A DNA stretch of 64,000 bases, taken from positions 1,364,001-1,428,000 of the forward strand of contig NZ_CP012382.1 in assembly GCF_001267885.1 (NCBI RefSeq), in the 5' to 3' direction. Positions within the stretch are counted from its first letter, which is position 1. Every line of letters begins with the position of its first letter. This document shows, piece after piece, positions 1 through 7,690 of the stretch. A model generated the notes under the pieces. That model was not told the DNA's origin. It worked only from the letters and a program-made list of their open reading frames with translations, and did no database searches. The translations under genes were made by a program, and so were the position numbers. This DNA is from Streptomyces ambofaciens ATCC 23877 (GTDB taxonomy: Bacteria; Actinomycetota; Actinomycetes; Streptomycetales; Streptomycetaceae).

Positions 1-7
1 TGACCCG

Positions 8-1354
8 ATGACCGAAGTGCTCCTCCTGCTGGTGGCGATCCTGCTCTCGCTGGCCTGCGGCGCCTTCGTCGCGGCGGAGTTCTCGCTGACCACGGTCGAG
101 CGCGGCGAGCTGGAGCGGGCCGCCGAGCGTGGGGAGCGGGGTGCCGCGAGCGCGTTGAAGGCGGTACGGGCCCTGACCTTCCAGCTCTCCGGGGCCCAGC
201 TCGGCATCACCGTCACCAACCTGGTGGTGGGCATGCTCGCCGAGCCCTCCGTCGCCGCCCTGATCTCCGGCCCGCTGGAGAGCGCGGGGGTGTCGGCCTC
301 GACGGCCTCGTCGCTGGCGCTGGTGCTGGGCACCGGCCTGTCGACGGTCTTCCTGATGATCGTCGGCGAGCTGGTGCCGAAGAACTGGGCGATCTCCTCA
401 CCGCTGGCCGTCGCCAAACGGGTGGGCGGTCCGCAACGGTGGTTCAGCGCGGCCTTCCGGCCCTTCATCACCCACCTCAACAACACCGCCAACCGCATCG
501 TCCGCCGTGCCGGCCTGGAGCCCGCCGAGGAACTGGCCTCCGCGCGCGGCCCGCAGGAGCTGGCGGCGCTCGCCCGGCACTCGGCCAAGGCGGGGGCGCT
601 GGAGGCGGACACCGCCGAGCTGTTCGTGCGCACCCTGAACCTGGCCGACCTCACGGCGGAGAACGTGATGACCCCGCGCGTGCAGGTCATCGCCCTCGAC
701 TCCCGGGCGACCTGCGAGGACGTGGCGAACGCGACGCGGGCGACCGGGCTGTCCCGGTTCCCCGTCTACCGGGAGACCCTGGACGCCGTGGTGGGGACCG
801 CACACGTCAAGGACGTCCTCGCCGTGCCCGCCGAGCAGCGGTCGTCCGTCCCGGTCGCCGACCTCATGCGCGAGCCGCTGCTGGTCCCCGAGTCACTGAC
901 CGTCGACCGCCTGCTGGACCGGCTCTCGGGCCGGCGCACGATGGCCGTCGTGATCGACGAGTACGGCGGGACCGCGGGCGTGGCCACGCTGGAGGACATC
1001 GTGGAGGAGGTCGTCGGCGAGGTGCGGGACGAGCACGATCCGCACGAGACGCCCGAGCTGGACCCGGCCGGCACCGACGAGCGGGGCCACGCCCTGTACC
1101 GGGCCGACGGCGCGGCACGCGTGGACCGGCTCGCGCGGGTGGGGCTCCGGGTGCCCGACGGGCCGTACGAGACGGTCGCCGGGCTGGTCGCGGCCGAGCT
1201 GGGACGCATTCCCGCCGTGGGCGACGCCGTGGAGGTCGCCGGCTGGCGACTGGAGGTCGTGGACGCCACGGGACGCAGGGCGGCCCGGGTGCTGCTGCAC
1301 GCGCCGCTCGACGCGGCGCGTGCCACCGGTGAGGACGGGGAGGCCGCACGGTGA
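8..1354 (+). CDS. CNNM/CorC (hemolysin C-type) membrane protein, DUF21 plus CBS plus CorC domain
   Basis: A 448-residue integral membrane protein of the HlyC/CorC/CNNM family, whose members are linked to Mg or Co efflux; the substrate here is unknown. An N-terminal DUF21 membrane region (about residues 1-190) carries the family motifs GAQLGITVTNLVVGMLAEP (62-80) and GELVPKNWAI (from 120). A CBS pair begins near ENVMTPRVQVIALD and includes VVIDEYGGTAGVATLEDIVE, and a C-terminal CorC/HlyC domain follows. Length is normal for the family. The TGA at bases 1-3 may be the stop of an upstream gene, suggesting an operon. The next gene's GTG overlaps this stop, so the two paralogues are probably translationally coupled and may form a heteromer. 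Confidence 0.9.
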   Translation: MTEVLLLLVAILLSLACGAFVAAEFSLTTVERGELERAAERGERGAASALKAVRALTFQLSGAQLGITVTNLVVGMLAEPSVAALISGPLESAGVSASTASSLALVLGTGLSTVFLMIVGELVPKNWAISSPLAVAKRVGGPQRWFSAAFRPFITHLNNTANRIVRRAGLEPAEELASARGPQELAALARHSAKAGALEADTAELFVRTLNLADLTAENVMTPRVQVIALDSRATCEDVANATRATGLSRFPVYRETLDAVVGTAHVKDVLAVPAEQRSSVPVADLMREPLLVPESLTVDRLLDRLSGRRTMAVVIDEYGGTAGVATLEDIVEEVVGEVRDEHDPHETPELDPAGTDERGHALYRADGAARVDRLARVGLRVPDGPYETVAGLVAAELGRIPAVGDAVEVAGWRLEVVDATGRRAARVLLHAPLDAARATGEDGEAAR

Positions 1355-2364
1355 CCGCCGTACAGCTGCTGATCGGCCTGGCGACGCTCGTCGTCAACGC
1401 GTTCTTCGTGGGCGCCGAGTTCGCGTTGATCTCGGTGCGGCGCAGCCAGGTGGAGCCGTACGCCGAGGAGGGCGACCGGCGGGCGAAGAGCGTGCTGTGG
1501 GGGCTGGAACACGTGTCGGCGCTCATGGCGGCGGCCCAGCTCGGCATCACCCTGTGCACGCTGGTCCTCGGTGTGGTCGCGGAGCCGGCGATCGCGCACC
1601 TGCTGGAGCCGCTGTTCCACGCGGTGGGCCTGCCGTCCGGCGTGGGGCACGCGGTCTCGTTCGCGATCGCCCTGTCGCTGGCGACGTACCTGCACATGCT
1701 GCTCGGCGAGATGGTGCCCAAGAACATCGCCCTGGCCGAACCGGTGCGCAGCGCGCTGCTGCTCGGACCGCCCCTGGTGGCGCTGTCCCGGGCGCTGCGT
1801 CCGGTGATCTTCACGGTCAACGCCTTCGCGAACGCCCTGCTCAAGCTGCTCAGGGTGGAGGCCAAGGACGAGGTGTCGGCGACCTTCACGGACGCGGAGC
1901 TGGCCGAGATCGTGAAGGACGCCAGTGAGGCCGGACTGATCGACGACCGGGCCCAGGAGCGGCTGCACGACGCCCTGGAACTGGGCCGGCGGCCGGTGCG
2001 GGACGTGGTGCTGCCGCTGGAGAAGGTGGTCCACGCGCGCGTGGGCATCACCCCGGAGCAGTTGGAGCGGCTGTCGGGCCGGTCCGGCTTCTCCCGCTTC
2101 CCCGTGGTGGACGACGGGCGGCGGATCGTCGGCTACCTGCACGTGAAGGACGCCCTGGACGCCTCGCCGCGGCACCTGCCCTTCCGGCCGGCGGACATGC
2201 GGCCCATCGCGCGGGTGCGGGAGAGCACCCCGCTGGACGACGTGCTCACCGCCATGCGGCGCAGCCGCACACACCTGGCGGCCGTGCTCGGGTCCGACGG
2301 ACGGCTGGCCGGGCTGGTGACCATGGAGGACGTGCTGCGGGAACTGTTCGGGCAGCGGACCTGA
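1351..2364 (+). CDS. CNNM/CorC-like membrane protein, DUF21 plus CBS, short form
   Basis: A paralogue (337 residues) of the preceding gene. The GTG start overlaps the upstream TGA (GTGA), the usual sign of translational coupling. The DUF21 membrane domain contains AAQLGITLCTLVLGVVAEP and GEMVPKNIALAEP. A CBS pair follows (SGFSRFPVVDD, then LVTMEDVLRELFG). Unlike its neighbour it stops right after the second CBS motif and so lacks the C-terminal CorC/HlyC transporter-associated domain. No frameshift is visible near the end, so the short form looks genuine. The tandem long-plus-short arrangement is common in actinobacteria. Role inferred: partner or regulator of a divalent-cation transporter. 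Confidence 0.88.
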   Translation: MTAVQLLIGLATLVVNAFFVGAEFALISVRRSQVEPYAEEGDRRAKSVLWGLEHVSALMAAAQLGITLCTLVLGVVAEPAIAHLLEPLFHAVGLPSGVGHAVSFAIALSLATYLHMLLGEMVPKNIALAEPVRSALLLGPPLVALSRALRPVIFTVNAFANALLKLLRVEAKDEVSATFTDAELAEIVKDASEAGLIDDRAQERLHDALELGRRPVRDVVLPLEKVVHARVGITPEQLERLSGRSGFSRFPVVDDGRRIVGYLHVKDALDASPRHLPFRPADMRPIARVRESTPLDDVLTAMRRSRTHLAAVLGSDGRLAGLVTMEDVLRELFGQRT

Positions 2365-2520
2365 GCCGTCCGAGCGGCGCAGCGAGCCCGGGCCGTCCGA
2401 GCGGCGCAGCGGACCTGAGCCGTCCGGGCGGAGGTCGACCGGGCGGACGGCGACCGGGCGGACGGCGACCGGGCGGGTAGTGACCGGGCGGACGGCGTCC
2501 GCACGGAGGGCGACCGACCG
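2365..2520. repeat. Degenerate GC-rich short repeats between two genes
   Basis: The gap after the CNNM pair is filled with imperfect direct repeats. Two copies of a CCGTCCGAGCGGCGCAGC-type unit lie near the start, followed by three to four copies of GACCGGGCGGACGGC-like 15-mers. No convincing hairpin or gene is seen. Such decayed repeats are frequent in Streptomyces intergenic DNA. Confidence 0.55.
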
Positions 2521-2554
2521 GCGGGTATGTGCGGGGGCTACCATTTCTGTCGCC

Positions 2555-3334
2555 ATGCAGACGAATCCCACCCACACCAGCCTCGTCGCCGTCGGCGACT
2601 CCTTCACCGAGGGCATGTCGGACCTGCTGCCCGACGGCTCCTACCGGGGCTGGGCCGACATCCTGGCGGCGCGGATGGCCGCCCGCTCCCCCGGCTTCAG
2701 GTACGCCAACCTCGCGGTGCGCGGAAAGCTGATCGGACAGATCGTCGACGAGCAGGTCGAGGTCGCGGCGGCCATGGGGGCCGACGTGATCACCCTGGTC
2801 GGCGGACTCAACGACACGCTGCGGCCCAAGTGCGACATGGCCCGGGTGCGGGATCTGCTGACGCAGGCCGTGGAGGGGCTGGCACCGCACTGCAAAGAGC
2901 TGGTGCTGATGCGCAGCCCGGGTCGGCAGGGACCGGTGCTGGACCGGTTCCGGCCGCGCATGGAGGCGCTGTTCGCGATCATCGACGACCTGGCCGCGGA
3001 GCACGGCGCCGTGGTCGTCGACCTGTACGGGGCCCGGTCGCTGGCCGACCCGCGGCTGTGGGACGTGGACCGGCTGCACCTGACCGCCGACGGGCACCGC
3101 CGGGTCGCGGAGGCGGTGTGGCAGTCCCTCGGCTACGAGCCCGAGGATCCCGACTGGCACGCCCCGGTGCCGGCGACGCCGCCGCCGGGCTGGATCATGC
3201 GGCGGACGGCGGACGTACGGTTCGCCCGCCGGCACCTGCTGCCCTGGATAGGCCGCAGGCTGACCGGCCGGTCGTCCGGCGACGGCCTGCCGGCCAAGCG
3301 ACCGGAGCTGCTGCCGTACGAGGACCTGGCGTGA
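2555..3334 (+). CDS. SGNH/GDSL-family hydrolase
   Basis: A 259-residue cytosolic-looking esterase or lipase-like enzyme without a signal peptide. All SGNH blocks are visible: VAVGDSFTEGMSD (block I, nucleophile Ser near residue 14), the GGLNDTLR block III with Asn, and DRLHLTADGHR with the catalytic Asp-His pair. ATG 2555 is chosen because block I follows at once; a longer in-frame start at 2480 would add 25 residues of repeat-derived, Arg-rich sequence. No Shine-Dalgarno motif precedes the ATG, but TACCAT at 2539-2544 could be a -10 element, so the transcript may be almost leaderless. Substrate unknown. Confidence 0.85.
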   Translation: MQTNPTHTSLVAVGDSFTEGMSDLLPDGSYRGWADILAARMAARSPGFRYANLAVRGKLIGQIVDEQVEVAAAMGADVITLVGGLNDTLRPKCDMARVRDLLTQAVEGLAPHCKELVLMRSPGRQGPVLDRFRPRMEALFAIIDDLAAEHGAVVVDLYGARSLADPRLWDVDRLHLTADGHRRVAEAVWQSLGYEPEDPDWHAPVPATPPPGWIMRRTADVRFARRHLLPWIGRRLTGRSSGDGLPAKRPELLPYEDLA

Positions 3335-3423
3335 TCCCGCGCCGGCCCACGGGGCACCCGCCCAGAAGGCCTTCGTAGCTTCCGACGAACAACCCCGCGG
3401 CGCTGGCCTGCACGAATCGCCAG

Positions 3424-3429
3424 TAGAAT
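3424..3429 (+). promoter_or_regulatory. Putative -10 element of purB (leaderless promoter)
   Basis: TAGAAT lies eight bases before the GTG start of purB and there is no Shine-Dalgarno sequence in between. Transcription would begin at or next to the start codon, giving a leaderless mRNA as seen for many actinobacterial genes. No clear -35 hexamer is visible at the expected distance. Confidence 0.45.
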
Positions 3430-3437
3430 CCGTACAC

Positions 3438-4880
3438 GTGACTTCCGCTCCCGCCAAGCCCCGCATCCCGAACGTCCTCGCCGGACGCTACGCCTCCGCC
3501 GAGCTCGCCACGCTCTGGTCCCCCGAGCAGAAGGTGAAGCTCGAGCGGCAGCTCTGGCTCGCCGTGCTGCGGGCCCAGAAGGACCTCGGCATCGAGGTGC
3601 CCGACGCCGCGCTCGCCGACTACGAGCGCGTCCTCGACCAGGTCGACCTGGCCTCGATCGCCGAGCGCGAGAAGGTCACGCGGCACGACGTGAAGGCGCG
3701 GATCGAGGAGTTCAACGACCTCGCCGGGCACGAGCACGTGCACAAGGGCATGACCTCCCGCGACCTGACGGAGAACGTCGAGCAGCTCCAGATCCGGCTC
3801 TCGCTGGAGCTGATCCGCGACCGCTCGGTGGCCGTCCTGGCCCGCCTCGGCAAGCTGGCCGGCGAGTACGCCGAGCTGGTCATGGCCGGCCGCTCCCACA
3901 ACGTCGCCGCGCAGGCCACGACGCTGGGCAAGCGCTTCGCCACCGCCGCCGACGAGCTGCTCGTCGCGTACGGCCGTCTGGAGGAGCTGCTCGGCCGCTA
4001 CCCGCTGCGCGGCATCAAGGGTCCGGTCGGCACCGCCCAGGACATGCTGGACCTGCTCGGCGGCGACGCGGGCCGGCTCGCGGAGCTGGAGCAGCGGATC
4101 GCCGGGCACCTCGGCTTCTCGCAGGCCTTCACCTCGGTCGGCCAGGTCTACCCGCGTTCGCTGGACTACGAGGTCGTCACCGCGCTGGTGCAGCTGGCGG
4201 CGGCGCCCTCCTCGCTGGCGAAGACGATCCGGCTGATGGCCGGGCACGAGCTGGTCACGGAGGGCTTCAAGCCCGGCCAGGTCGGCTCCTCGGCGATGCC
4301 GCACAAGATGAACACCCGCTCCTGCGAGCGCGTCAACGGCCTGATGGTCATCCTGCGCGGCTACGCCTCGATGACCGGCGAGCTGGCCGGCGACCAGTGG
4401 AACGAGGGCGACGTGTCCTGCTCGGTGGTGCGCCGGGTGGCGCTCCCCGACGCGTTCTTCGCCCTGGACGGACTGCTGGAGACCTTCCTGACCGTGCTCG
4501 ACGAGTTCGGCGCCTTCCCGGCCGTCGTCGCCCGTGAGCTGGACCGCTACCTGCCCTTCCTCGCCACCACCAAGGTCCTGATGGGCGCGGTGCGGGCCGG
4601 TGTCGGCCGCGAGGTCGCGCACGAGGCGATCAAGGAGAACGCCGTGGCCTCCGCCCTGGCCATGCGTGAGCAGGGCGCGGAGCGCAACGAGCTGCTCGAC
4701 AAGCTGGCCGCCGACGAGCGCATCCCGCTGGACCGCGCCGGACTGGACGCGCTGATGGCCGACAAGCTCTCCTTCACCGGCGCCGCGGCCGGCCAGGTCG
4801 GTGTCGTCGTCGGCCGGATCGAGGAGATCGTCAAGCAGCACCCGGCCGCCGCGGGCTACACCCCCGGAGCGATCCTCTGA
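3438..4880 (+). CDS. purB: Adenylosuccinate lyase
   Basis: A 480-residue cytosolic enzyme of purine synthesis. It removes fumarate from SAICAR and from adenylosuccinate. It belongs to the fumarase/aspartase superfamily: the signature loop GSSAMPHKMN is present (about residues 286-295), as are HNVAAQATTLGKR and TSRDLTENVEQ, which carry family histidine and substrate-binding residues. Full length. GTG at 3438 is used; it seems to be leaderless (see the -10 element). Its last bases overlap the probable CTG start of the mug gene, so the two are likely co-translated. Housekeeping gene. Confidence 0.96.
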   Translation: MTSAPAKPRIPNVLAGRYASAELATLWSPEQKVKLERQLWLAVLRAQKDLGIEVPDAALADYERVLDQVDLASIAEREKVTRHDVKARIEEFNDLAGHEHVHKGMTSRDLTENVEQLQIRLSLELIRDRSVAVLARLGKLAGEYAELVMAGRSHNVAAQATTLGKRFATAADELLVAYGRLEELLGRYPLRGIKGPVGTAQDMLDLLGGDAGRLAELEQRIAGHLGFSQAFTSVGQVYPRSLDYEVVTALVQLAAAPSSLAKTIRLMAGHELVTEGFKPGQVGSSAMPHKMNTRSCERVNGLMVILRGYASMTGELAGDQWNEGDVSCSVVRRVALPDAFFALDGLLETFLTVLDEFGAFPAVVARELDRYLPFLATTKVLMGAVRAGVGREVAHEAIKENAVASALAMREQGAERNELLDKLAADERIPLDRAGLDALMADKLSFTGAAAGQVGVVVGRIEEIVKQHPAAAGYTPGAIL

Positions 4881-5428
4881 CGCGTTTCACCCGGGCCGAG
4901 CTGGAGGCCGCCCGCGACCGTCTCGTACCGGACGTCGTCGCGGACGGCCTCCGCGTGCTGTTCTGCGGGATCAATCCCGGGCTGATGACGGCGGTCACGG
5001 GGCACCACTTCGCCCGTCCCGGGAACCGCTTCTGGCCGGTGCTGCACCGGTCCGGGTTCACCCCCCGGCTGCTGAAGCCGTCGGAGCAGGACGAGCTGCC
5101 GTCGTACGGACTCGGCATCACGAACGTCGTCGCGCGCGCCAGCGCGCGGGCGGACGAGCTGACGGCCGAGGAGTACCGGGAGGGCGGTCGGCTGCTGGCA
5201 CAGAAGGTGGCGCGGCTGCGGCCCCGCTGGCTGGCCGTCGTCGGAGTGACCGCGTACCGCGCGGCCTTCGACGACCGCAAGGCGCAGGTCGGCCCGCAGG
5301 CCAGGACGTTCGGGGACACCCGGGTGTGGGTGCTGCCCAACCCCAGCGGGCTCAACGCGCACTGGACGACGCAGACGATGGCGGAGGAGTTCGCCCGGCT
5401 GCGGGTCGCGGCGGACACGGAGGAGTAG
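4877..5428 (+). CDS. mug: G/U mismatch-specific DNA glycosylase (Mug family), probable CTG start
   Basis: A base-excision-repair glycosylase acting on uracil or ethenocytosine opposite guanine. Motif 1 is GINPGL and motif 2 is PNPSGLNAHW, both diagnostic of the Mug/TDG branch. The only ATG/GTG/TTG start consistent with the frame is GTG 4955, just two codons before the phenylalanine of the core strand FCGINPG, which would delete the first beta strand and the residues that precede it in E. coli Mug. Reading upstream in frame gives a plausible N-terminus from CTG 4877 (TRFTRAELEAARDRLV follows), overlapping the purB stop as CTGA. I therefore place the start at 4877 (183 residues) as an inferred non-canonical, translationally coupled start. 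The family call is firm; the start is not. Confidence 0.85.
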   Translation: MTRFTRAELEAARDRLVPDVVADGLRVLFCGINPGLMTAVTGHHFARPGNRFWPVLHRSGFTPRLLKPSEQDELPSYGLGITNVVARASARADELTAEEYREGGRLLAQKVARLRPRWLAVVGVTAYRAAFDDRKAQVGPQARTFGDTRVWVLPNPSGLNAHWTTQTMAEEFARLRVAADTEE

Positions 5429-5435
5429 TCCGGCG

Positions 5436-5876
5436 TCACGGGGGTGCCTCCTGCGTGACGACGGCCAGCAACTGCACCTCGTCCGTCGCGTCCCGGTCGG
5501 CGACGGCGACCGCGACCCAGCGACCGGTGCCGTCCGCCTCCCAGAGGTACGCCACGCGCGCGCGGGCGCTCAGGCCGGCCCACGGCTCGGGTATCCCCTC
5601 CCGTTCGCTCCGCAGCAGGACCGTCTGCAGGTTCCAGGGGTCCGTCTCGCCCCAGCGGAGGGCCAGGCGCTCGTAGAGGGCGTCCCGGTCCTTCTCGTAC
5701 TGCTCCACCGTCACCGCCCGCTCCGCCGGGTCGCCGCCGCGCAGGCCGTGGCTGCTCTCCAGCACCGCAGTGAAGTGGCCGGGCCCCTCGGCGCCCCCGT
5801 CCGACGGGCCGTGCTCCGCCGGGAAGGGGCGGAAGCACAGCTCGTCGACGAGGGCGATGTGCCGGGCGATGTCCAT
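5436..5876 (-). CDS. Conserved hypothetical protein
   Basis: I do not recognise this 146-residue protein. It is soluble and acidic, with no membrane segment or signal peptide. The C-terminal half reads like a small beta-rich domain (RVAYLWEADGTGRWVAVAVA). Codon use is normal for the region. ATG 5876 is preferred; an upstream TTG (5906) would add ten residues without a better ribosome site. It converges with mug, only 7 bases apart, and lies downstream of the ABC genes on the same strand with a 58-base gap, so it could be the last gene of that transcript. Confidence 0.7.
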   Translation of the reverse strand: MDIARHIALVDELCFRPFPAEHGPSDGGAEGPGHFTAVLESSHGLRGGDPAERAVTVEQYEKDRDALYERLALRWGETDPWNLQTVLLRSEREGIPEPWAGLSARARVAYLWEADGTGRWVAVAVADRDATDEVQLLAVVTQEAPP

Positions 5877-5934
5877 GCCGTCCAGTAAACCGGCCGCCAC
5901 TGACAATTGGCGGGGCGTCAGTCGCGGGGTGGCG

Positions 5935-6660
5935 TCAGGCGTCCCGGCCGCGCAGCCGCCAGGCTCCCGCGAGGAGGGCCGCCGCGGCCCACAGCGCCGT
6001 CACCGCGAGTCCCGCCCAGGGGCCCAGAGTTCCGTCGTGCGTCTGGTACAGGACGACTTGCCCGGCCTTGTCCGGCAGGAAGTCGGTGGCGCCGCCCGCG
6101 ACGTCCCCGACCACGAAGGAGACGACGAGGATGAACGGGATCAGGGTGGACAGGGTGGCCACGCCACTGCGGAACAGGGCGGTGAGACCGGCCGCGAGCA
6201 GGGCCATCAGCATGAAGTAGATGCCGCAGCCCACCACTCCGCGCGCCTGCTCGCCCGTGGTGAGCCCGTCCGCCGCCGGGCCGAGTCCCGCCCGGGCCGC
6301 GACGAGGGCGGCGAACGCGGCGAGCAGCCCCACGACGAGGGCCGGTACGGCGACGGCGACGAGCTTCGCCGCGAACCACCGCCCGCGCCGCGGCACCGCC
6401 GCCAGGGAGAGCCGGATCCCGTTGCCCTGGTACTCACAGGAGACGACCGTGGCGCCGAAGGCGATGGCGGCGATCTGACCGGGCACGGCCCCGGACAGGG
6501 CCATGAACAGCGGGTCGAAGTCCGGGTCCGAGGTGTCGGAGACCCCCGCCAGCGCGGAGAAGGCGGTGGTGCAGGCGAACACGGCCATCAGCGTGCCGTA
6601 CAGCGAGCGCAGAGTGAGTACCTTGAGCGCCTCGGAGCGGAGTACGGGTGCGAAGGGCAT
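5935..6660 (-). CDS. ABC-2 type transporter permease
   Basis: A 241-residue membrane protein with about six hydrophobic segments, for example LYGTLMAVFACTTAFSALAG, LVAVAVPALVVGLLAAFAAL, IYFMLMALLAAGLTALF and STLIPFILVVSFVVGDVAGG. The layout matches the ABC-2 permeases that pair with a stand-alone ATPase for drug, lipid or peptide export. The start codon lies two bases past the stop of the ATPase gene, so they form one operon. Divergent from it is a histidine kinase/response regulator pair, the usual arrangement in which the two-component system controls the exporter. Substrate unknown. Confidence 0.85.
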   Translation of the reverse strand: MPFAPVLRSEALKVLTLRSLYGTLMAVFACTTAFSALAGVSDTSDPDFDPLFMALSGAVPGQIAAIAFGATVVSCEYQGNGIRLSLAAVPRRGRWFAAKLVAVAVPALVVGLLAAFAALVAARAGLGPAADGLTTGEQARGVVGCGIYFMLMALLAAGLTALFRSGVATLSTLIPFILVVSFVVGDVAGGATDFLPDKAGQVVLYQTHDGTLGPWAGLAVTALWAAAALLAGAWRLRGRDA

Positions 6661-6662
6661 GG

Positions 6663-7583
6663 TCAGGCCTCCTGGGACGGTGCGGTGAACTCGGCCTCGG
6701 TGGCCGTCAGGTCGAGGTAGGCCTGTTCCAAGGTGCCTTCCGCCGCGCTCAGTTCGAGGATCGGGACGCCGGCACCGGACAGGGCGCGGCCGATGTCGTC
6801 CACGCGTGCGTGCGGCACGGTCCAGTACCCGTCGTGGCCTTCCACCGCCTCGTGCCCGTGCCGGGCGAGAGCGGCCTCGAGCGCGGTGGCGTCCGAGGTC
6901 CGGACACGGACGCCGGGCCGCACCCGCGCGTCGATGAACTCCCGCATCGGGGTGTCGGCGAGCAGTCGGCCCCGCCCGAGGACGACCAGGTGGTCGGCGA
7001 AGGACGCGGTCTCGTTCATCAGGTGACTGGAGACCAGGACCGTGCGCCCCTCGGCCGCGAGACGACGCAGCAGCTCGCGGATCCAGATGATGCCTTCCGG
7101 GTCCAGACCGTTCGAGGGCTCGTCCAGCATCACCACCTCGGGGTCGCCCACCAGCGCGGCGGCGATACCGAGCCGCTGGCGCATCCCCAGGGAGTACGTC
7201 TTCACCCGGCGGCGCGCCACCGGCGCGATGCCGGTCTGCTCCAGCACCTCGTCGACCCGGCGCGCGGGAAGGCGGTTGCTCGCCGCAAGGACGCGCAGGT
7301 GGTCCCGACCGGTGCGGGAGCCGTGGGCGGCGTCCGCGTCGAGCAGGGCGCCCACGTGCCGCAGCGGCTCGCCGAGGGTGGCGTAGGGGCGTCCACCGAC
7401 GGTCGCGGTGCCGGAGGTCGGCCGGTCGAGGCCGAGGACCAGGCGCATGGTGGTGGACTTCCCCGCGCCGTTGGGGCCGAGGAAGCCGGTGACGCGGCCG
7501 GGGTGCACGGTGAAGGTGAGGTCGTCGACGGCTCGTCGGGTGCCGTACTCCTTGGTGAGGTTCTGGACGTCGATGCTGGTCAT
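6663..7583 (-). CDS. ABC transporter ATP-binding protein
   Basis: A 306-residue nucleotide-binding subunit. Walker A GPNGAGKST, signature YSLGMRQRLGIA, Walker B VVMLDEPSNGLD and the switch histidine in VLVSSHLM are all present. The C-terminal extension (about residue 215 on) is typical of BcrA/DrrA-type exporter ATPases. ATG 7583 begins MTSIDVQNLTKEYG, the normal N-terminus. It drives the adjacent ABC-2 permease. The 107-base gap to the divergent kinase gene contains a large inverted repeat that could be the control site. Confidence 0.92.
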   Translation of the reverse strand: MTSIDVQNLTKEYGTRRAVDDLTFTVHPGRVTGFLGPNGAGKSTTMRLVLGLDRPTSGTATVGGRPYATLGEPLRHVGALLDADAAHGSRTGRDHLRVLAASNRLPARRVDEVLEQTGIAPVARRRVKTYSLGMRQRLGIAAALVGDPEVVMLDEPSNGLDPEGIIWIRELLRRLAAEGRTVLVSSHLMNETASFADHLVVLGRGRLLADTPMREFIDARVRPGVRVRTSDATALEAALARHGHEAVEGHDGYWTVPHARVDDIGRALSGAGVPILELSAAEGTLEQAYLDLTATEAEFTAPSQEA

Positions 7584-7600
7584 GGCATCAGCGTGCCGGT

Positions 7601-7656
7601 CCGCACGGGGGCGGGTCCTCCCCCGCCGGTGGAGACCGTCTCCCCCGTGCGGGGGA
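7601..7656. promoter_or_regulatory. Inverted repeats in the ABC/two-component divergent promoter region
   Basis: CCGCACGGGGG (7601-7611) and CCCCCGTGCGG (7642-7652) form a perfect 11-base inverted repeat. Within and beside it are GGCGGG/CCCGCC (7610-7627) and TCCCCC-GTGC-GGGGGA (7641-7656). The element sits between the exporter ATPase and kinase start codons, a natural position for response-regulator binding. It could alternatively be a GC-rich RNA hairpin. Confidence 0.4.
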
Positions 7657-7690
7657 ACCGGGTGTCGGTGGCGGCTGGCACGATGAGGCA

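Noticed and set aside
766..2616. A long minus-strand frame antisense to the two CNNM genes
   Set aside because: Low-complexity His/Arg/Gln sequence without homology signals; the plus-strand genes carry family motifs.
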